A stretch of 7,557 bases of DNA from Candidatus Parcubacteria bacterium (GCA_017992335.1 JAGOOU010000025.1:1-7557), one strand, 5' to 3'; positions 1-7,205 are shown, numbered from the stretch's first letter. Notes: generated from the sequence alone by a model not told the origin. Numbers and translations are program-made.

Positions 1-32
1 AAACCTCTTTTTTTAAGTTTTAAACGAACAAA

Positions 33-51
33 CTACGAGAAATTCTCGTAG
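33..51 (-). terminator. Probable rho-independent terminator of the minus-strand operon
   Basis: A perfect inverted repeat, CTACGAGA and TCTCGTAG around a 3-nt loop, lies 34 nt past the mreB stop. On the minus strand it can be extended by A-U and G-U pairs and is followed by a U-rich run, TTTGTTCGTTT (32 down to 22). On the plus strand it is followed by CTCTTTTAT, so it could also stop a converging gene beyond the left edge. The stem is only moderately GC-rich, but its position directly after the last gene supports the call. The rest of 1-85 shows no gene. Confidence 0.7.
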
Positions 52-85
52 CTCTTTTATACATAAAAAAGTGATAATCGTCAAA

Positions 86-1162
86 CTATTTAGGAGGCTG
101 TAATTCTTCTATTTCTACAAGCACGTCATGATATTCATCTATGTTCTCTAGAACCAATCCTGCGCCCCTAGCTACTGCTGTCATAGGATCTTCAACAATA
201 TAGCAAGGCATTTTTGTTTCTTTGGTAATCATTTTATCTAAACCTCTTAATAAAGCGCCTCCACCAGCAAGACAAATTCCTTTCTTCATTATGTCTGATA
301 ATAGTTCTGGAGGAGTAAGTTCTATTGTATTTTTAATTTCTGAAATTATTTGATTAATAGATCTATCCATTGCCTTTTTAACGTCTAATTGATTAATTGT
401 TACTTCTTCTGGAAGACCAGTAACTAAATTCCTTCCTCTCATTGGCATTTCTTTAATTTCATTTTTTGCAGGTTCTTTTTCAAAGAAAACAACACCAATA
501 CTAATTTTAATTCTTTCTGCTGTTCTTTCTCCTATTAATAATTTATACTTTTCCTGAGCATAATTAATAATATCTTGATTCAGTTTATTTCCAGCAATCC
601 TTAAACTTTTAGAAACCACAATTCCTCCCAAAGAAATAACAGCGACCTCGGTTGTTCCTCCTCCAATATCAACCATAAAATTGCCTGCTGGTTCATGAAC
701 CGGCATTCTTGCTCCAATAGCTGCTGCCATTGGCTCTTCAATTAAAAACACCTCTCTTGCTCCTGCTGATTTTGTAGCATCAATTACTGCTTTTTTCTCT
801 ACTTCAGTTACCCCAGAAGGAATACCCACTATGACTCTGGGTTTTAATACATAAAACTTCTCTTGGGTTGCTCTTTGAATCAAATATCTTAACATTTGTT
901 CTGTTACTTCGAAATCAGAAATAACACCAGATACCAATGGTTTAATTGCAACAATATGTCCAGGAGTCTTGCCTACCATTTTTTCTGCTTCTCTTCCTAT
1001 TGCTAAAACTTGATTGGTTTTTTTGTTAACCGCAACAACTGATGGTTCAGATAAAATAATTCCCCTACCCCTAACATAAACAAGACAGTTTGCTGTCCCT
1101 AAATCAATTGCTATATCCTGAGACAATCCTGAAATAAACTTACTTAAAGAATCTTTCCACAT
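86..1162 (-). CDS. mreB: Rod shape-determining protein MreB, membrane-binding type
   Basis: MreB is the bacterial actin homologue. It polymerises with ATP into filaments on the inner face of the membrane and guides peptidoglycan synthesis. The 358-aa product has the usual family length. It shows the phosphate-1 loop DLGTAN (20-25), the EEP motif with the catalytic Glu at 143 (142-144), the phosphate-2 loop DIGGGTTE (165-172) and the adenosine motif AGGGALLRG (299-307). Residues 1-14 (MWKDSLSKFISGLS) place W2, L6, F9, I10 and L13 on one helical face, matching the membrane-binding amphipathic helix known in Gram-negative MreB. This supports the ATG at 1162 even though that start lies inside the end of proS (23-nt overlap). 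A hydrophobic stretch, FYVL (103-106), sits where the second membrane-contact loop is expected. It is the last gene of the operon; no mreC or mreD follows before the terminator. It is the only gene here that ends in TAG. Confidence 0.96.
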   Translation of the reverse strand: MWKDSLSKFISGLSQDIAIDLGTANCLVYVRGRGIILSEPSVVAVNKKTNQVLAIGREAEKMVGKTPGHIVAIKPLVSGVISDFEVTEQMLRYLIQRATQEKFYVLKPRVIVGIPSGVTEVEKKAVIDATKSAGAREVFLIEEPMAAAIGARMPVHEPAGNFMVDIGGGTTEVAVISLGGIVVSKSLRIAGNKLNQDIINYAQEKYKLLIGERTAERIKISIGVVFFEKEPAKNEIKEMPMRGRNLVTGLPEEVTINQLDVKKAMDRSINQIISEIKNTIELTPPELLSDIMKKGICLAGGGALLRGLDKMITKETKMPCYIVEDPMTAVARGAGLVLENIDEYHDVLVEIEELQPPK

Positions 1163-2348
1163 TTTTTATTAAATCTTTAATGTTTATTAATTCAACTTTT
1201 TCTTTGCCCCTCATTTTGATTTCCACATTATCTTTTCCTGTTTTCTTGCTTGCAACTATCCTCAAGGGAGTTCCTATCAAATCACAGTCATTGAACTTCT
1301 CTCCTGCTGTTTTGTCTGATCTGTCATCGTATAATACTTCATAATTTTGATTTTGTAAAATCTCGTAAATTTTCTCTGAAATTTCTCTATTATCTAAATC
1401 AATCAAATGAATTTGAAAAGGAGAAACTTCCTTGGGCCAGATTATTCCTTTTTCATCATTTGATATTTCAACAATTGCGCCCATAGCTCTTGTAATTCCA
1501 AAACCATAACAACCCATTAATATTTCTTTGCCTTTTTCGTTCGTTAAATTAAATGGCTTTGAATATTTTTCATGAAGCTTAAAAATATTGCCTACTTCAA
1601 TTGCTTTTTCTTCTTTAAATTCTTTAGCGTGACAATTTAAACATTCGTCTTCTTTTATTTCTTTATTAATCACAGTGCCACAATTATTACATATATATAC
1701 AATATCTTCTCCTGCATTAGTTATTGTTTGAAACTCATGAGAATATTTTGAAAAAGTTCCACCAGAAGCTAAGGTTAAATATGTTTTTTCTTTGAGCCCA
1801 CATCTTTCATAGATTTTAAAATATGCTTCTTTGACTTTTTCATAATATATATCTAAATCGCTTTCATCATCGTGAAAAGAATATAAGTCTTTCATAATAA
1901 ACTCTTTGCCCCTTAATAATCCTGATTTGGCTCTTGGCTCGTTTCTAAATTTAGTCTGGATTTGATAAACATACTTTGGTAAATCTTTATGAGATAAAAT
2001 ATATCTTTTCATTAAAGGAGTAATAATTTCTTCATGGGTCCAACCTAAGCCTAGTTCTTCTCCTTTAATTTTAAACATTTCTTTTACTTCCCATCTTTGC
2101 GTTATTTCCCAGTTTTCTTTTGGATGAAGAGCGGGCATTAATATTTCTTGAGCCTCAATTGCATTCATTTCTTCTCTCACTATTCTTTCAATATTTTTAA
2201 TTACTCTTAATCCCAAAGGAAGTAATGTATATACTCCAGAAGATAATTTATCAACAAAGCCAGCCCTAACTAACAATTGAGCGTTTAGGCTTTTTTCATC
2301 TTTTGGTACTTCTTTAAATGTTTTTGTAAAAAGATTGGATTGTTTCAT
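1140..2348 (-). CDS. proS: Proline--tRNA ligase, short form without INS editing domain
   Basis: Class II aminoacyl-tRNA synthetase that charges tRNA-Pro with proline in the cytoplasm. The catalytic core has the THEE loop (104-107), motif 2 (FRNEPRAKSG at 135-144, then EFIMKD at 149-154), SGGTFSKYSHEFQ (195-207) and motif 3 (GCYGFGITRAMGAI, 279-292). The C-terminal anticodon-binding domain covers about 308-402 and includes DDRSDKTAGEKF (341-352). The length is 402 aa, against about 570 in E. coli: the INS domain that hydrolyses Ala-tRNA-Pro is absent. Where it would sit, two Cys pairs (C220/C223 and C236/C239) lie 12 residues apart and look like a small zinc ribbon. The start at 2348 gives the expected N-terminus (MKQSNLFTKTFKEVP). 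It begins 3 nt after the rseP stop and its last 23 nt overlap mreB in another frame. No Shine-Dalgarno is visible, so translation is probably coupled to rseP. Confidence 0.95.
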   Translation of the reverse strand: MKQSNLFTKTFKEVPKDEKSLNAQLLVRAGFVDKLSSGVYTLLPLGLRVIKNIERIVREEMNAIEAQEILMPALHPKENWEITQRWEVKEMFKIKGEELGLGWTHEEIITPLMKRYILSHKDLPKYVYQIQTKFRNEPRAKSGLLRGKEFIMKDLYSFHDDESDLDIYYEKVKEAYFKIYERCGLKEKTYLTLASGGTFSKYSHEFQTITNAGEDIVYICNNCGTVINKEIKEDECLNCHAKEFKEEKAIEVGNIFKLHEKYSKPFNLTNEKGKEILMGCYGFGITRAMGAIVEISNDEKGIIWPKEVSPFQIHLIDLDNREISEKIYEILQNQNYEVLYDDRSDKTAGEKFNDCDLIGTPLRIVASKKTGKDNVEIKMRGKEKVELINIKDLIKNVERFFK

Positions 2349-2351
2349 ATT

Positions 2352-3470
2352 TTATTTAAAAATAATATCTTTAAATTGAAAAAAGTCTTTAAAAATAATA
2401 ACAATTGCTAATCCAATCAAGAAATACATTCCAAAAGTCTCTATTTTTATTTCTAACTCCTTAGAAAAAATCTTCTTATTAAACATTGCTAATATGATAA
2501 ATAAAAATTTAGCTCCATCTAAGGCTGGCAAAGGAAGAAAATTAGAAAGAGCTAATCCCAATGAAAGAATAGCAATTAAATTGACTATTTGAAATAATCC
2601 GTCTTGAGCCATTACTTTTGTCACTGCATAAATTCCAACTGGTCCAGTCATTGAATAACTCAATGGTTCTGCTGTTTTGTTTTTAAAAGAATAAGAAATC
2701 AATTCTCCTAATACATTGATTGAATAATCTAAAATATTAATAGAATGAGCTACGCCTGAAAATAATTTATTATCCTTATAATCAATAATGGATATTTCTC
2801 CAAAAGAAACCCCTAATGGCTTATCTTTGTCGTCTGACAACTGAATCGTAATGTTTCTGATTTCCTTGCTTTTAATATCCATTAAACTTAAAGAAACCTC
2901 TTTGCCAACATTATTATCAATCTCTTGGTCAAATTGGTCTGAACTTAATATTTTTTGATTGTTCAAAGAAATTATTGCTTCTTTTGCATTTATACCAGCT
3001 TGTGCGGCAGGAGTATTTTCATAAACCTTAGTTATATAAGGATATTTTTCTTGATCTCCAAAAGGAAAAGAATAGTCAGATAAAATCATATTCTGAGACA
3101 TCTGAAAAGAAGAAGAAAAAAGTAAGACGTAAAAAAGAATAAAAGCAAAGAGTACGTTCATGAATATTCCTCCTAAACAAATCAGCGATTTTGCTATTGG
3201 CCCTTTGGATTCATAACTCTGGGGATCTTTGTCTTTTTCATCATCAATTTCATCCATGCCATATATTTTATTCAGCCCTCCAAAAGGGATTGCTCCAATA
3301 AAATACTCTGTACCATCTTTAACTTTTTTCCATATTTTAGGAGGAAACCCTATTCCAAATTCCTCAACCCTAACGCCTGTTTTTTTAGCAAAAAAGAAAT
3401 GACCAAATTCATGGACTATAACCACACTACTTAAAACTATTGCAAATATTATTAAATCTAAAATTAACAT
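2352..3470 (-). CDS. rseP: RseP-type intramembrane site-2 zinc metalloprotease
   Basis: Membrane protease of the M50/S2P family (RseP/RasP/EcfE). These proteins cut transmembrane segments of anti-sigma factors and clear signal-peptide remnants. The 372-aa protein opens with a membrane segment carrying the zinc-binding HEFGH (H20, E21, H24). GGIFMN (100-105), the conserved GxxxN-like stretch, begins the second membrane segment (about 100-120). One PDZ domain follows (about 141-225, with NTPAAQAGI at 152-160). Further membrane segments include NFLPLPALDG (310-319), with D318 as the third zinc ligand, and a last one at about 345-360. All catalytic residues are present, so it should be active. 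There is one PDZ domain, as in the Gram-positive and short forms, rather than the two of E. coli. It lies 4 nt after frr and 3 nt before proS, an order conserved in many bacteria. The substrate cannot be told from this window: no sigma or anti-sigma gene is present. Confidence 0.94.
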   Translation of the reverse strand: MLILDLIIFAIVLSSVVIVHEFGHFFFAKKTGVRVEEFGIGFPPKIWKKVKDGTEYFIGAIPFGGLNKIYGMDEIDDEKDKDPQSYESKGPIAKSLICLGGIFMNVLFAFILFYVLLFSSSFQMSQNMILSDYSFPFGDQEKYPYITKVYENTPAAQAGINAKEAIISLNNQKILSSDQFDQEIDNNVGKEVSLSLMDIKSKEIRNITIQLSDDKDKPLGVSFGEISIIDYKDNKLFSGVAHSINILDYSINVLGELISYSFKNKTAEPLSYSMTGPVGIYAVTKVMAQDGLFQIVNLIAILSLGLALSNFLPLPALDGAKFLFIILAMFNKKIFSKELEIKIETFGMYFLIGLAIVIIFKDFFQFKDIIFK

Positions 3471-3474
3471 ATTG

Positions 3475-4029
3475 TTATACTTCTAATTCTTTTTTCTTTC
3501 TTTCTACCATTTCGTCTATTTTCTTATTATACTTTTCAATCATTTCCTGAAGCTTGTCTTTTGATCTAAATTTATCATCTTCTCTAATCAATCCTTCTCT
3601 TGTTTTTTCTTGTATTTCTGACCAGGCTTCATCTCTAAATTTTCTCATTGTTTGTTTAGCTCCTTCTTCTGTTTGAGAAATCGCTTTAGCTAATTCTTTT
3701 CTTAATTCTTCTGACATGGCAGGAAGATTAATGATAATATTTGGACCTTCAACAATTGGAGATAATCCCGAAGCTTCTCTTAATAAAGCTTTTTCAATTG
3801 ATTCAATGTATGATCTATCCCACGGTTGAATCATTATTTGTCTTGGCGAAGGAATTGATATTGCTCCCAATTGTTTAATTGGAAGCATTTCTCCAAAACA
3901 ATCTGCTTTAATTTCTTCAATTAGTGCTGGCGAAGCTCTTCCTGTTCTAACTGAAGATAACTTTTTTTGAACAAAATCAACTGCTTTTTCAAGTTCAGGT
4001 TCTATTTTTTTAATTATTTCTTCGTGCAT
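3475..4029 (-). CDS. frr: Ribosome recycling factor
   Basis: RRF works with EF-G to split the post-termination ribosome into subunits and release mRNA and tRNA. The 184-aa product matches the usual length of about 185. Domain I, the three-helix bundle, is formed by about 1-29 and 105-184. Domain II, the beta domain, is about 30-104. Family signatures are VRTGRASPALIE (27-38), IPSPRQIMIQPWD (59-71), the hinge region LPAMSEELRKEL (102-113) and the ribosome-contacting arginines R129 and R132 in RKFRDEA (129-135). The DCF at 43-45 replaces the more usual YYG-type tyrosines of domain II. The start MHEEIIKKIE aligns with the normal family N-terminus. It sits 4 nt after the holB stop and 4 nt before the rseP start, with no Shine-Dalgarno. 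Confidence 0.96.
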   Translation of the reverse strand: MHEEIIKKIEPELEKAVDFVQKKLSSVRTGRASPALIEEIKADCFGEMLPIKQLGAISIPSPRQIMIQPWDRSYIESIEKALLREASGLSPIVEGPNIIINLPAMSEELRKELAKAISQTEEGAKQTMRKFRDEAWSEIQEKTREGLIREDDKFRSKDKLQEMIEKYNKKIDEMVERKKKELEV

Positions 4030-4033
4030 ATTT

Positions 4034-4882
4034 TTATATTCTTAATAATAAATTTTCTAAAACCAACCTTTTGTTTGCATTGGTAGAATTAATTAAATAT
4101 CTTGTTTTATCAACATATTTAATCAGCTCTTTTATTTTAATCAAACTCTCTCCTTTATTTGCCATCATTATCATCTCTCTTCTAAAATACCTTTGCCAGA
4201 TATCCATTATTTCATCAATATTTTCTAGCTCTGATATTTCTTTAGCATAATTGAATCTTTGATAATAATCAACCCTTGATAAAGAAGAGATTTTTTTAAT
4301 GGCTTCGTTAAAAATCTCTATTTTTTCTGGATTGTTAAAATAATCTATTGCTTTGCCTATCTGCCCTGAAGAAATAAGAGAGATCTCTTTTGCTTTTTCC
4401 TTTTTTGCTCCTAGTTTAATTAAATATTTTTCTATTTCCTCTCTCCCAACTAAAGAAAATTTAACTTCTTGAACCCTAGATAATATTGTTCCTAAAAGCA
4501 TAGAAGGAAAAGGAGTTATTAAAATTAATACAGAATTTCCTCTCGGTTCTTCTAATGTTTTTAAAAAAGCATTTTGCGCATCTTTTTTCATTAAATGAGC
4601 ATTATCAATAATTCCTATTTTAAATTTATGGTTATATGGCTTTAAGGAAAGTTTCTCTTGTAGACTTCTTAGCTCTTCTATTTTAATAATATTATCTTCT
4701 GGACTAAGAATTATAAAATCTGTATTAATGTCCCCTTCTAATAAATTCTTACTAAATTCAATGGCTATTTCTTTTTTTCCTATCTTGTCTGGGCCAGAAA
4801 AAAGAATAGCATGAGGAATATTTTGGCTTGAAGCAAGCTTTGACAATATTTCCTTTTGTTTTTCGTGACCAATAATTTCCAT
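4034..4882 (-). CDS. holB: DNA polymerase III delta-prime subunit (clamp loader), reduced form
   Basis: Delta-prime is the stator of the clamp-loader complex that opens the sliding clamp onto primed DNA. The 282-aa AAA+ protein has HAILFSG (24-30), a P-loop GPDKIGKK (30-37) in which the Ser/Thr after GK is replaced by Lys, a degenerate Walker B IIDNAH (91-96), NAFLKTLEEP (104-113) and the arginine-finger SRV (135-137, SRC in most members). Loss of P-loop function is known for delta-prime and separates it from the ATP-binding gamma/tau subunit. The four-Cys zinc module found between P-loop and Walker B in E. coli delta-prime and in DnaX is absent; the protein goes straight to TDFIILSPE. Beyond about 145 it is a helical lid and C-terminal collar region. 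Its ATG overlaps the murA stop (TAATG), so it is probably translated by reinitiation. A DnaX-like protein is the alternative, but the length and P-loop argue against it. Confidence 0.88.
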   Translation of the reverse strand: MEIIGHEKQKEILSKLASSQNIPHAILFSGPDKIGKKEIAIEFSKNLLEGDINTDFIILSPEDNIIKIEELRSLQEKLSLKPYNHKFKIGIIDNAHLMKKDAQNAFLKTLEEPRGNSVLILITPFPSMLLGTILSRVQEVKFSLVGREEIEKYLIKLGAKKEKAKEISLISSGQIGKAIDYFNNPEKIEIFNEAIKKISSLSRVDYYQRFNYAKEISELENIDEIMDIWQRYFRREMIMMANKGESLIKIKELIKYVDKTRYLINSTNANKRLVLENLLLRI

Positions 4883-6165
4883 TATTTTATTCTTTTAATA
4901 TCTGCTCCTAATTTAGATAATCTTTCTTCTATTTTTTCATATCCCCTATCTATTTGGTAAACATTTCTAATTGTTGTTTTTCCTTCAGCAATAAGACCAG
5001 CGATAATGAGTGATGCCCCTCCTCTCAAATCAAACGATCCTAAATCAGCTCCATATAATTTTGTTACACCATTAATTGTTGCTCTGTGAGGGTCAGAGAA
5101 AAAAACATCTGCTCCCATTTTCATTAATCCATCTAAATATCTTAACCTGCCCTCAAATAAAGGATCGTGAATTAAGGTTACTCCTTTTGTCTGAGTGGCA
5201 AGCACTCCTAATACAGACAATAGATCTGAAGGAAAACCAGGATAAGGTAAACTTTGGATCTTTTTAATTATCATATTCTTTGAAGGGAGGACATGAACAT
5301 CAACTATCCCTCCTTTTCTATTTTTAATTTCAAATTTAGCCCCACAATCTTCTAATTTTTTTAAAGGAAACTCTAAGAATTTATACTCAACATTTTTTAC
5401 TAAAACATCTCCTTGGGTAGCCAGGGTTAAAATTATGAAAGTTCCAGCTTCAATTGGATCATACATTAAAGAATGCTTAAAGCCTTTAATTTTTGAATTG
5501 CCTTTAATTTTTAAGGTGTGATTTCCTGCTCCGGAAATCTTGATTCCCATTTTCTTTAATACTTTAGCTAATTCTTGATTAGGATAATCAGCATCTGCTA
5601 TTTTGATTGTTATTTCTTCTTTAATCTTTGAAGCATAAAGCATTATATTAGAAGTAGTAGTAACGCTAAATTCATCTAAAATAACAATATTGTCTTTTAT
5701 TTTTTCTGGACCAGTTAAAATAAACTTATCCTTCTTCTCTTGAATACTTACTCCTAATTGAGAGAAAGCGTCTAAATGAGTATCAATGGGCCTTACCCCG
5801 ATTATACAACCTCCTGGCTGAGGAAGAACTGCTTTATTAAATCTTGCAAGCAAAACCCCCATTAAAAGAACCGCTCCTCTAAATTTTAAAACAATATCAT
5901 ATTTAATTTTTTTAGGATCAAGATTTTTTGCATTAATCTTTACTTTTCTTTTTCCAATCCATTCAACTTTTACTTTCATGCTTTCGAAAATTTCTAACAA
6001 TCGATAAACATCTTCAATCAATGGGACGTTATCAATAATACAGTCTTCTTCGGTTAACAAGGTAGCAACTAAAACAGGGAAAGCAGCATTCTTTGCTCCA
6101 AAAGCAGAGATCTCTCCTTGGATTTTGTTTTTACCTATGATTACCAGTTTTTCTTCCTTGTCCAT
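4882..6165 (-). CDS. murA: UDP-N-acetylglucosamine 1-carboxyvinyltransferase
   Basis: Cytoplasmic enzyme for the first committed step of peptidoglycan synthesis: transfer of enolpyruvate from PEP to UDP-GlcNAc. The 427-aa product has the standard length and the two-lobed EPSP-synthase-like fold. Key sites present are K25 and N26 in FGAKNAAFP (22-30), R96, the catalytic loop PGGCIIGVRP (117-126) with Cys120 (E. coli Cys115, the residue alkylated by fosfomycin) and R125, SVTTTSNIM (167-175), the general-acid/base Asp314 in PGFPSD (309-314) and R381 in DLRGGASL (379-386). The C-terminal YQIDRGYEKIEERLSKLGA is typical of the family. The presence of Cys120 predicts fosfomycin sensitivity at the enzyme level (inference). 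It starts 2 nt after the mreB-like gene and ends in a 1-nt overlap with holB. With MreB upstream, the start of this operon is about building and placing the wall. Confidence 0.96.
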   Translation of the reverse strand: MDKEEKLVIIGKNKIQGEISAFGAKNAAFPVLVATLLTEEDCIIDNVPLIEDVYRLLEIFESMKVKVEWIGKRKVKINAKNLDPKKIKYDIVLKFRGAVLLMGVLLARFNKAVLPQPGGCIIGVRPIDTHLDAFSQLGVSIQEKKDKFILTGPEKIKDNIVILDEFSVTTTSNIMLYASKIKEEITIKIADADYPNQELAKVLKKMGIKISGAGNHTLKIKGNSKIKGFKHSLMYDPIEAGTFIILTLATQGDVLVKNVEYKFLEFPLKKLEDCGAKFEIKNRKGGIVDVHVLPSKNMIIKKIQSLPYPGFPSDLLSVLGVLATQTKGVTLIHDPLFEGRLRYLDGLMKMGADVFFSDPHRATINGVTKLYGADLGSFDLRGGASLIIAGLIAEGKTTIRNVYQIDRGYEKIEERLSKLGADIKRIK

Positions 6166-6167
6166 AA

Positions 6168-7169
6168 TTATTTCTTAGACATAACGCTTTTCTTATAAAC
6201 ATCAAGATTATCTAAAACAACCCCTGTTCCTTTAGCAACACAACTTAAAGGATCGTCAGCAATAAAACAAGGAACCCCAGTTGCAATTGAAATTGAAGAA
6301 GCGATATTCCTTAAACAAGCACCTCCTCCAGCCACAACCATTCCCTTATCCATAATATCAGCTGATAATTCAGGTGGAGTTTCTCTTAATACGTTCTTAA
6401 CGCATTGAATAATTTCCTTTAAGGGCTCATTAATTGCTGTACAAATTTCATTAGATGTTATTTTTATTGTTTTTGGCAATCCTAAAATCAAGTCCCTTCC
6501 TCTAATCTCCAGTATTTTAGGCTCTTTTTCAGTTATTGCTGTTCCAATTTTCATCTTTATTTCTTCTGATGTTTGCTCTCCCACAGCTAAATTATGCTTT
6601 TCTTTAATAAAATCAGCAATTGCTTGATCTAATTTATCTCCAGCCACTCTCAAAGACTGAAAAGTGACTATTCCCCCCAAAGAAATTACTGCAACCTCAG
6701 TTGTTCCTCCTCCAATATCAATAATTAAATGACCTGACGAAGAATTGATTGGAATACCAGCTCCAATAGCTGAAAGAACTGGCTCTTTAGCTAGAAATAC
6801 TTCTTTTGCTCCAGCAAGCATACCTGATTCTATAACAGCTCTTTTTTCTGTAGAAGTTATTCCAGCTGGAACACCGATTAAAAGCTCTGGTTTAAAAAAT
6901 CTATTTATTCCTGTATTGACTTTGGTTATAAAATGCTTGAGCATTGCCTGAGTGGTTCTGTAATCAGCAATAACTCCTTCTTTAAGCGGTCTATAAACCT
7001 TGATATTGTCTGGTGTTCTTCCTATCATTTCTTTAGCTTCTTTTCCTACTGCTAAAACCTTATTCTCTGTTAAAGAAACAGCAACCACAGACGGTTCGTT
7101 TAAAACAACCCCTTTGTTGGGTATGAAGACTAATGAGTTTTTTGTTCCTAAATCAATTCCAATTTTCAT
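6168..7169 (-). CDS. Second MreB/Mbl-like actin homologue, lacking the N-terminal membrane helix
   Basis: Actin-family filament protein of the MreB group, 333 aa from the ATG at 7169. It shows the phosphate-1 loop DLGTKN (6-11), KEP (128-130) with the catalytic Glu at 129, DIGGGTTE (151-158), AGGGACLRN (280-288) and a hydrophobic FF pair (91-92) in the expected membrane-contact loop. It is clearly similar along its whole length to the mreB at 86-1162 but starts directly on the first beta strand, with no amphipathic helix. It also lacks most of the acidic C-terminal tail and has Lys128 where that protein has Glu. A longer reading from TTG at 7187 or ATG at 7178 (adding MARMTY or MTY) is possible. 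I prefer 7169 because a good promoter at 7177-7205 would start the transcript at or next to this ATG, leaving the upstream codons untranscribed. It is the first gene of the operon, and murA follows 2 nt later. Mbl or MreBH-like are possible names, but these cannot be assigned from sequence alone. Confidence 0.9.
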   Translation of the reverse strand: MKIGIDLGTKNSLVFIPNKGVVLNEPSVVAVSLTENKVLAVGKEAKEMIGRTPDNIKVYRPLKEGVIADYRTTQAMLKHFITKVNTGINRFFKPELLIGVPAGITSTEKRAVIESGMLAGAKEVFLAKEPVLSAIGAGIPINSSSGHLIIDIGGGTTEVAVISLGGIVTFQSLRVAGDKLDQAIADFIKEKHNLAVGEQTSEEIKMKIGTAITEKEPKILEIRGRDLILGLPKTIKITSNEICTAINEPLKEIIQCVKNVLRETPPELSADIMDKGMVVAGGGACLRNIASSISIATGVPCFIADDPLSCVAKGTGVVLDNLDVYKKSVMSKK

Positions 7170-7176
7170 ATAAGTC

Positions 7177-7205
7177 ATTCTAGCCAATAAAATTTAAATT
7201 TGCAA
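7177..7205 (-). promoter_or_regulatory. Sigma70-type promoter of the minus-strand operon, apparently leaderless
   Basis: On the minus strand TTGCAA (7205-7200) is followed by a 17-nt spacer and TAGAAT (7182-7177). Only 7 nt separate the -10 box from the ATG at 7169, so transcription should begin at or one base from that ATG, giving an mRNA with no 5' leader. Each box matches the sigma70 consensus in 4-5 of 6 positions and the spacing is ideal. No terminator or other promoter with comparable boxes was seen in the 2-4 nt junctions downstream, so it probably drives all seven genes. Confidence 0.55.

Noticed and set aside
52..85. A/T-only inverted repeat TTTTAT-ac-ATAAAA near 56-69
   Set aside because: Six A-T pairs with a 2-nt loop are expected by chance in such AT-rich sequence and would not form a stable hairpin.
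5076..5267. Plus-strand open frame of 63 codons
   Set aside because: It lies wholly antisense to murA, whose catalytic Asp and conserved motifs are encoded across it. The product resembles no family and there is no promoter or ribosome site.
6745..6951. Plus-strand open frame of 68 codons
   Set aside because: It lies antisense to the conserved core of the second MreB; its composition follows from the codons on the other strand.
7170..7187. Longer N-terminus of the second MreB from TTG 7187 or ATG 7178
   Set aside because: The added residues (MARMTY) do not form an amphipathic helix or match the family, and the codons overlap the -10 box and spacer of the best promoter. An in-frame TAA lies just upstream, so no longer extension is possible.
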